Assembly: GCA_947074265.1 (NCBI GenBank)
Contig: CAMTPD010000151.1
Location: 1 to 5,356, forward strand
From: an uncultured Porphyromonadaceae bacterium
GTDB taxonomy: Bacteria > Bacteroidota > Bacteroidia > Bacteroidales > CAMTPD01
DNA length: 5,356 bases
Direction: 5' to 3'
The notes under the pieces were generated by a model, which did no database searches, was not told where the DNA came from, and saw only the letters and a program-made list of their open reading frames with translations. Every line of letters begins with the position of its first letter. The stretch's first letter is position 1. This document shows, one piece after another, positions 1 to 5,356 of the stretch. The position numbers and the translations under genes were made by a program.

Positions 1-3
1 ATA

Positions 4-402
4 ATGAAGAACAAGGTTGTTATTTGCATCGGATCAAACTTCGAGGCAAGTATAAACATTGAAAAGGCGAAAGCTGTTTTAGAAAGAGAACTCGGTCTGA
101 TTTCTTTTGCAACACAGACCGAAAGCGAAGCTGTAAACTGGTCTAAACCGTGTATATTTACCAATCAGGTTGGATACTTCGAATCGGACAAAGATTTTGA
201 TTTCATCAAGCAGCTTACCAAACAAATAGAGCGTGATTTGGGAAGAAACGCAGAACAACGTGCACTGGGCAATATGCCAATGGATATTGATATCGTTATC
301 TGGAACGACTCTATACTCAAACCGGACGACCTAAATCAGACGTATGTTCAAGATGCTATCCGTAGCCTCGAGTCAACTCTAAATCAAACTATTTTATTGT
401 AA
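4..402 (+). CDS. HPPK (FolK)-like protein, short and divergent
   Basis: This 132-residue protein belongs to the 6-hydroxymethyl-7,8-dihydropterin pyrophosphokinase family, which transfers pyrophosphate from ATP to the pterin in cytoplasmic folate synthesis. Visible family marks, in order, are the N-terminal strand with IGSN (residues 9-12), FTNQVGYFES (52-61, like YLNAAVALET of E. coli FolK), IERDLGR (75-81) and the metal-binding DIDI (94-97). It is shorter than typical FolK (about 150-160 residues). By my alignment from memory, Trp89 and Arg92 of E. coli become Leu88 and Met91, and the C-terminal VPHxxMxxRxF..PLxEIAP block is absent. The fold and metal site are supported, but full HPPK activity is doubtful; it may be a paralogue or a lineage-specific form. 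The ATG at 4 gives a normal family N-terminus, though only three bases precede it, so a longer start cannot be excluded. Nothing upstream is visible, so its operon is unknown. Confidence 0.75.
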   Translation: MKNKVVICIGSNFEASINIEKAKAVLERELGLISFATQTESEAVNWSKPCIFTNQVGYFESDKDFDFIKQLTKQIERDLGRNAEQRALGNMPMDIDIVIWNDSILKPDDLNQTYVQDAIRSLESTLNQTILL

Positions 403-412
403 TAAAATAGTT
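387..412. repeat. Perfect AT-rich inverted repeat over the HPPK-like stop codon
   Basis: Two 12-base arms (387-398, AACTATTTTATT, and 401-412, AATAAAATAGTT) are exact reverse complements around a 2-base centre (GT, 399-400). The TAA stop of the upstream gene (400-402) lies inside the repeat. In RNA a few central pairs would open to form the loop. No T-tract follows, so it is not a classical intrinsic terminator. It ends 28 bases before the ppa promoter box and could be a 3'-end stabilising hairpin or a binding site near the -33 region. Its function is inferred only. Confidence 0.6.
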
Positions 413-440
413 GATAAGACATAAATGGATAATTATTATC

Positions 441-448
441 TATCTTTG
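441..448 (+). promoter_or_regulatory. Predicted ppa promoter, Bacteroidetes -7 box
   Basis: TATCTTTG matches the Bacteroidetes primary-sigma -7 consensus TAnnTTTG at every fixed position. It lies 43 bases before the ppa ATG, which leaves a leader of roughly 35-40 nt. No good TTTG/TTG -33 element lies at the usual 19-21 base distance; the nearest TTG (411-413) is 27 bases upstream. The call rests on the -7 box alone. Confidence 0.6.
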
Positions 449-491
449 TCGCCACTAGAAAAAACATTAATTACCAAACAATCCAATTGAT

Positions 492-1160
492 ATGAATCAA
501 TTAATGGACCCAATCGGCAAACTGATGGGATTAAGATACAAGTCGCACCCATGGCATGGTGTCGAAATAGGAGATGATGCTCCTCACACGGTGACCAGTT
601 TTATTGAAATGGTGCCTACTGATACTGTAAAATACGAAGTAGATAAATCGAGCGGATACATTCGCATCGACAGACCACAAAAGTTCTCGAACGTTATTCC
701 AGCTCTTTACGGATTCATTCCTCAAACTTATAGCGGACAATGTGTGGCCGACTATACAATGGAAAAAACAGCTTACGAAGACATCACCGGTGATGGTGAC
801 CCGATCGATATTTGTGTATTGACAGAAAAGGTTATTCCTCATGGAAACATCTTGGTGAGTGCAATTCCAATCGGCGGATTCCGAATGCTAGACGGAAAAG
901 AGTCTGACGATAAGATTATCGCCGTAATGCGTAACGATGCTGTTTATGGTAACTATAAAAACATCACTGATTGTCCGGATATGGTAATCGACCGTTTGAA
1001 GCACTACTTCCTTACATACAAAGATCTTCCGGGCGAGAAACGCCACGTTGAGATTACTCACGTATTTGATCGTGACGAAGCACACGAGATCATCAGACGC
1101 TCTACCGAAGATTATGCTAACAGATTTAAGAATCTGGAGCAATTCCTAAAAGGAGTATAA
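492..1160 (+). CDS. ppa: Inorganic pyrophosphatase, family I (soluble)
   Basis: The product hydrolyses pyrophosphate to two phosphates in the cytoplasm, pulling nucleic-acid, protein and nucleotide synthesis forward. The family signature DGDPIDI (residues 101-107) is intact and supplies the metal-binding Asp101, Asp103 and Asp106. Other landmarks in family order are FIEMVPTDTVKYEVDKSSG (37-55) with the active-site Lys/Glu residues, YGFIPQTY (73-80), PIGGFRM (126-132), DDK (139-141) and HYFLTYKDLPG (171-181). At 222 residues it is longer than the ~176-residue E. coli enzyme, with extra sequence at both ends. ATG 492 was chosen because it follows the promoter box at a sensible distance; a second in-frame ATG at 504 (Met5) is possible. 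No Shine-Dalgarno is visible, as is usual in Bacteroidota. It appears to be a single-gene transcript, with its own promoter box and the terminator at 1182-1210. Confidence 0.96.
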   Translation: MNQLMDPIGKLMGLRYKSHPWHGVEIGDDAPHTVTSFIEMVPTDTVKYEVDKSSGYIRIDRPQKFSNVIPALYGFIPQTYSGQCVADYTMEKTAYEDITGDGDPIDICVLTEKVIPHGNILVSAIPIGGFRMLDGKESDDKIIAVMRNDAVYGNYKNITDCPDMVIDRLKHYFLTYKDLPGEKRHVEITHVFDRDEAHEIIRRSTEDYANRFKNLEQFLKGV

Positions 1161-1181
1161 GATATTAAAGCTATATAGACG

Positions 1182-1210
1182 GGCTGTTCTTTGAAAGGAC
1201 AGCCTTTTTT
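1182..1210 (+). terminator. Intrinsic terminator of ppa
   Basis: The stem 1182-1190/1196-1204 has GGCTGTTCT pairing with AGGACAGCC around a short TTTGA-type loop, followed at once by six T (1205-1210). One pair, T1188-G1198, is a G-U pair only in the + strand RNA; on the other strand it would be an A-C mismatch. This fits termination of ppa, whose stop codon is 21 bases upstream. Confidence 0.9.
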
Positions 1211-1254
1211 GTATCCATACCCCAACAATGCAGTATCATCGAGTATAGATACAA
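1209..1254 (-). repeat. Second hairpin in the convergent gap, likely yidC 3' end
   Basis: Arms 1209-1220 and 1243-1254 are complementary at 11 of 12 positions around a 22-base centre. The single exception, C1216/A1247 on the + strand, becomes a G-U pair in minus-strand RNA, so the structure folds fully only as part of a yidC read-through transcript. It lies immediately beyond the main yidC hairpin (1255-1296) and shares two bases with the T-tract of the ppa terminator. It may be a backup terminator or 3'-end protection, but the long loop makes it weaker than its neighbours. Confidence 0.45.
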
Positions 1255-1296
1255 GAAAGCCCCAACCAGTTCACTTCAGAACCGATTGAGGCTTTC
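1255..1296 (-). terminator. Predicted terminator/3' hairpin of pyrG-yidC
   Basis: Arms 1255-1272 and 1279-1296 form an 18-pair stem with a 6-base loop (1273-1278). In minus-strand RNA there are 15 Watson-Crick pairs and three G-U pairs with no mismatch. On the + strand those three positions (1262/1289, 1266/1285, 1268/1283) are A-C mismatches, so the hairpin is built for the yidC direction. It starts 34 bases after the yidC stop. The tract after the stem on the minus strand is TTGTAT, a weak U-run, so termination may be partial. Confidence 0.75.
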
Positions 1297-1330
1297 AAAT
1301 ATCGTTATCGTTTACTCAAACGAGGAAGTA

Positions 1331-3214
1331 TTAACGACCTCCGTTTTTACGTTTTTGAGCTTCTTGCTGCATGCGTTGAGCTTCTTCAAGACGAGCCATA
1401 AAGCCCGATTTCTTGCGAGGCTTACGTTTGTTAGCTTCAAGTTTAGCCAAAAGCTTATCTTCATTGATTGTATATCTGAAGATCAACGTTTGAATAATTG
1501 TAATCAACGTAGAAATAAAGTAATAGTAGCTAAGACCTGATGCATACTGATTGAAGAACACTAGGAACATCAATGGCATCATGTACATCATCACCTTCAT
1601 ACCAGGCATTTGTTGCTGACCGGTATTTGTTTGCTCCATATTAAACTTCGTATAGATTACGTTTGTAATCGTCATCAACAAACAGAACAAACTGATGTGA
1701 TTACCGAAGTAAGGAGTAATGATTGGGATGTATGTATTCCAGCTTACAATTGCATCGTATGTAGACAAGTCATGTGCCCACAAGAAGCTTTCCTGACGAA
1801 GTTCGATTGCCGATGGGAAGAAAGCAAACAGCGCAAGCAAGATTGGCATTTGAAGCAACATTGGCAAACATCCGCTCATCGGACTTACACCAGCTTTGCT
1901 ATAAAGCTCCATCGTAGCACGTTGACGCGCCATCGCGTTATCTTGACCCGGAAGTTTTGCGTTGATCTCTTCAATCTGCGGACGAAGTACTCTCATCTTA
2001 GCCGACGACATATAAGACTTATATGTAAGTGGGAATAAGAATATCTTCACTACCAATGTCAATAAGAAGATAATGATACCATAGTTATTGATAAAGTTTC
2101 CGAAGAAGTTGAAGATTGGAATCACAAAATATTGATTCACCCAACGGAACACGCTCATTCCAAGTGGAACAAGTTTGTCAAGTTGCAACTTATTATCAGC
2201 AGTAGCATCATCGTCATATGCCTGCAATAAAGAGAACTTATTAGGACCGAAATAGTATCTGAAGTTCGCTTGCTGATTACCTCTTACATCAAAAGGAACA
2301 GAAGCTGTCAACGAACAGTTTTTCAAGAACTCACCATCTTTATAGATCGCAGAGTTCATTTTCGCATTCTCAAAGCTATCGTCAGAGATCAATACAGTTG
2401 AGAAGAACTGATCTTTGTAAGCCACCCATTTCACTTTGTTTTGAGCAGTTTTAGAGTCATCGCGCGATTCGCTCAAGTTCTCTACATCATCTGCCGTATA
2501 CTTGTAATAGATTGCAGTATAACGCTCTTCAAATTTACGACCGTGTTCTTGCTGTCTGATTTTTTGGTTCCATTGTAGATCCAATGTATTTGTTCCGGCA
2601 GCCAACACTTCACCCATACCATTTCCCTTGATCTTAAACTCGATCATATAATCATCCACAGGAACAGTATACATATAATCTAGGTATCTGCCGTTTCCTG
2701 CGTCAAGACGGAACGTGATTGAATTTGCGGTTTTGTTGATCGGAGTAAAATACAAATCAGATGTATTCAACACACGATTGCTAGCCGTTGTAAGAGTCAG
2801 GTTAAAATCTGCTCCATTCTTTTCAAACAAATACAAAGGAAGAGAGTCTGAAGTTACGTAGTTTTTCAAACGAGCTGAAATTACGCGACCACCTTTGTTC
2901 GAAAACTTCAATTCTACTAGATCGTTTTCCAACGTAGTTGTCTCTTCGCTACCTACAGCAGCCTTTGCAAATACGCCATACGCCTCTTGCATACGAGACA
3001 ATGTAGCAGAGTCTGCTTCAGTTGCGGGAAGTACTTCTTTTGTTGTCGTGCTGATCTCCTTTTCAGCTTGCATATGCAGCGCCTCTACCCTAGCAAGCGA
3101 ATCTTGAAGCTGCTTACGCGCTTCGATTTGCTCAGGAGTAGGTCTGTTCAACCAGCTGAACGCGAAGATAACCACACCGATAAGAATGAATCCTATGAGT
3201 GAATTTCTGTCCAT
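1331..3214 (-). CDS. yidC: Membrane protein insertase YidC
   Basis: The product inserts and folds inner-membrane proteins, alone or with SecYEG. The 627 residues show the Gram-negative YidC layout: an N-terminal membrane anchor (about 6-21), a variable periplasmic linker, a periplasmic beta domain (about 85-345), then the conserved Oxa1/YidC core with membrane segments near 376-397, 447-466, 497-521, 541-556 and 558-580. Core hallmarks are FPLTYKSYMSSAKMR (394-408), GCLPMLLQMPILLALF (448-463), ELRQ (471-474) and FFNQYASGLSYYYFIS (553-568). Lys390 sits where E. coli has Arg366 in the hydrophilic groove, so the positive charge is kept. The C-terminal tail (about 587-627) is strongly basic and may contact ribosomes. 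The ATG lies 9 nt after the pyrG stop codon, in the same frame, and I see no TAnnTTTG box just upstream, so it is probably co-transcribed with pyrG. Confidence 0.97.
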   Translation of the reverse strand: MDRNSLIGFILIGVVIFAFSWLNRPTPEQIEARKQLQDSLARVEALHMQAEKEISTTTKEVLPATEADSATLSRMQEAYGVFAKAAVGSEETTTLENDLVELKFSNKGGRVISARLKNYVTSDSLPLYLFEKNGADFNLTLTTASNRVLNTSDLYFTPINKTANSITFRLDAGNGRYLDYMYTVPVDDYMIEFKIKGNGMGEVLAAGTNTLDLQWNQKIRQQEHGRKFEERYTAIYYKYTADDVENLSESRDDSKTAQNKVKWVAYKDQFFSTVLISDDSFENAKMNSAIYKDGEFLKNCSLTASVPFDVRGNQQANFRYYFGPNKFSLLQAYDDDATADNKLQLDKLVPLGMSVFRWVNQYFVIPIFNFFGNFINNYGIIIFLLTLVVKIFLFPLTYKSYMSSAKMRVLRPQIEEINAKLPGQDNAMARQRATMELYSKAGVSPMSGCLPMLLQMPILLALFAFFPSAIELRQESFLWAHDLSTYDAIVSWNTYIPIITPYFGNHISLFCLLMTITNVIYTKFNMEQTNTGQQQMPGMKVMMYMMPLMFLVFFNQYASGLSYYYFISTLITIIQTLIFRYTINEDKLLAKLEANKRKPRKKSGFMARLEEAQRMQQEAQKRKNGGR

Positions 3215-3223
3215 TGTTAATTA

Positions 3224-4852
<1,629 letters not shown>

Positions 4853-4881
4853 TCAACAAAACTATCTGTTTTCCAAAAGGG

Positions 4882-4889
4882 CAAAGGTA
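4882..4889 (-). promoter_or_regulatory. Predicted pyrG-yidC promoter, -7 box
   Basis: Read on the minus strand this is TACCTTTG, a full match to the Bacteroidetes TAnnTTTG consensus, 50 bases before the GTG start. A weak -33 candidate, CTGG on the minus strand (4910-4913), is 20 bases further upstream. The bases directly after the box are CCCTTTTGG, so transcription would begin at or near a short C-run. The leader would be about 45 nt and AT-rich. Confidence 0.65.
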
Positions 4890-4919
4890 CACATTTTTAT
4901 TCATTATCACCAGTCGTGG

Positions 4920-4975
4920 TTTGATTTTTCGTAAGCTTTTAAAGTTTAAGCATGTAAAAGATCATAAAAATCAAA
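4920..4975. repeat. Nested inverted repeat in the pyrG/orf divergent gap
   Basis: Outer arms 4920-4929 (TTTGATTTTT) and 4966-4975 (AAAAATCAAA) are perfect reverse complements. Inside them, 4936-4941 (CTTTTA) and 4955-4960 (TAAAAG) are also perfect, with 6- and 5-base offsets between the two levels. The element lies between the two divergent promoters and outside both predicted transcripts, so a role as protein-binding DNA is more likely than an RNA hairpin. The region is very AT-rich, so chance symmetry is possible. Confidence 0.45.
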
Positions 4976-5010
4976 TAAATGCAACAATGTTATATGTTGT
5001 AAAAAAAGGA

Positions 5011-5040
5011 TTGAAAATAACTGTTTTTTAGTTACATTCG
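5011..5040 (+). promoter_or_regulatory. Predicted promoter of the exported-protein gene
   Basis: TTG (5011-5013) and TACATTCG (5033-5040) are separated by 19 bases. This matches the Bacteroidetes -33 TTG / -7 TAnnTTTG arrangement with one substitution in the -7 box (C for the third T). The box ends 33 bases before the ATG at 5074. Confidence 0.55.
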
Positions 5041-5073
5041 CAAACTGTTAAAACTCTAACAAATTACATAAAT

Positions 5074-5306
5074 ATGAGAGTACTACTTGTTACACTGGCT
5101 ATCATCTTCGCTAATTCACTTAGCTACAACCTGATTGCTCAAGAAACAAACACTACTGTTAATAAAGAGCTTGTACCCGATCAATATCCTGAGTTGGAAA
5201 AAATACCCACACTCATGCAAGTTCATGAAGAAGAAAACTTAAACTACAAACCTCAAATCGCACCTACAGCCGTTGCGACTGAAGGATTCATACCAGAGCA
5301 AAAACT
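5074..5306 (+). CDS. Unrecognised exported protein, N-terminal fragment
   Basis: The frame opens with ATG 5074 and runs without a stop to the contig end, but only 5074-5306 is genomic: 77 full codons plus two bases of a Leu codon. Beyond that the frame reads adapter sequence. Residues 1-23 look like a Sec signal peptide: a short basic start (MR), a hydrophobic core (VLLVTLAIIFA) and a likely signal peptidase I site near LIA-Q (after Ala22). There is no lipobox cysteine. The visible mature part (23-77) is polar, acidic and proline-containing, with EKIPTLMQVHEEENLNYKPQ (42-61) as its most distinctive stretch. I do not recognise the family. The product would be periplasmic or outer-membrane. It is transcribed divergently from pyrG and has its own promoter candidate at 5011-5040. 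Confidence 0.75.
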
Positions 5307-5356
5307 AGATCGGAAGAGCACACGTCTGAACTCCAGTCACTCCGGAGAAGCTCGTA
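5307..5356 (+). other. Illumina TruSeq adapter contamination at the contig end
   Basis: Positions 5307-5340 match the 34-base TruSeq adapter seen when a read runs past its insert; it begins AGATCGGAAGAGC and ends GAACTCCAGTCAC. Positions 5341-5348 (TCCGGAGA) occupy the i7 index slot and, from memory, equal TruSeq HT index D702. Positions 5349-5356 (AGCTCGTA) match the expected tail ATCTCGTA except for G at 5350. The order adapter, 8-base index, tail cannot plausibly be biological. The segment should be trimmed, and any protein read through it is false. Confidence 0.98.

Noticed and set aside
411..413. TTG as the -33 element of the ppa promoter
   Set aside because: It is 27 bases from the TATCTTTG box, beyond the usual 19-21 base spacing.
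531..1142. Two minus-strand open frames (531-842 and 888-1142) antisense to ppa
   Set aside because: Both sit inside the conserved pyrophosphatase frame and show no recognisable domain or signal.
1286..1540. Open frame starting in the ppa/yidC gap
   Set aside because: It starts inside the yidC terminator hairpin and runs through the antisense of the yidC C-terminus; no promoter precedes it.
1610..2038. Open frame of 142 codons antisense to yidC
   Set aside because: It overlaps the conserved YidC core on the other strand and its translation (rich in Arg, His, Cys and Trp) looks non-biological.
4982..4999. CAACA...TGTTG symmetry upstream of the + strand promoter
   Set aside because: The arms are short, the extended symmetry is broken at several positions, and it cannot be told from background.
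5046..5061. Small inverted repeat TGTTA/TAACA before the last gene
   Set aside because: Arms of five bases in an AT-rich leader are expected by chance, and there is no supporting context.
5305..5356. In-frame C-terminal extension (LDRKSTRLNS...) of the last gene
   Set aside because: The codons after Leu78 are translated adapter and index, not genomic sequence.

Overview
This looks like the end of an assembled contig from a member of Bacteroidota, most likely order Bacteroidales. The evidence is the TAnnTTTG-type promoter boxes upstream of the genes, the lack of clear Shine-Dalgarno sequences, AT-rich spacers, the 627-residue YidC with Lys in place of the usual TM2 Arg, and the pyrG-yidC pair. 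Genus cannot be decided from this window.

Layout. On the + strand, positions 4-402 encode a short, divergent HPPK (FolK)-like protein. Its stop codon lies inside a perfect AT-rich inverted repeat. Next is ppa, a family I inorganic pyrophosphatase (492-1160), with its own promoter box at 441-448 and a strong intrinsic terminator at 1182-1210. The minus strand carries a tight two-gene operon read towards ppa: pyrG (CTP synthase, 4831-3224, GTG start) followed 9 nt later by yidC (membrane insertase, 3214-1331). The convergent ppa/yidC gap (1161-1330) holds no gene. It holds two back-to-back terminator structures, and the G-U pairs in each show which strand it serves. The divergent gap between pyrG and the last gene (4832-5073) holds one promoter for each direction and a nested inverted repeat between them. 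From 5074 a + strand gene for an unrecognised exported protein begins, but only 77 complete codons are genomic.

The last 50 bases (5307-5356) are not genomic. They match the Illumina TruSeq read-through adapter, an 8-base index and the start of the flow-cell tail. The apparent open reading frame through the contig end is therefore an artefact there.

The recognised genes are housekeeping: PPi removal, CTP synthesis and inner-membrane protein insertion. I see no mobile element, CRISPR array, tRNA, rRNA or defence system, and no convincing new biological system. The points most worth following are the adapter, the HPPK-like protein with altered active-site positions, and the unexplained inverted repeats.
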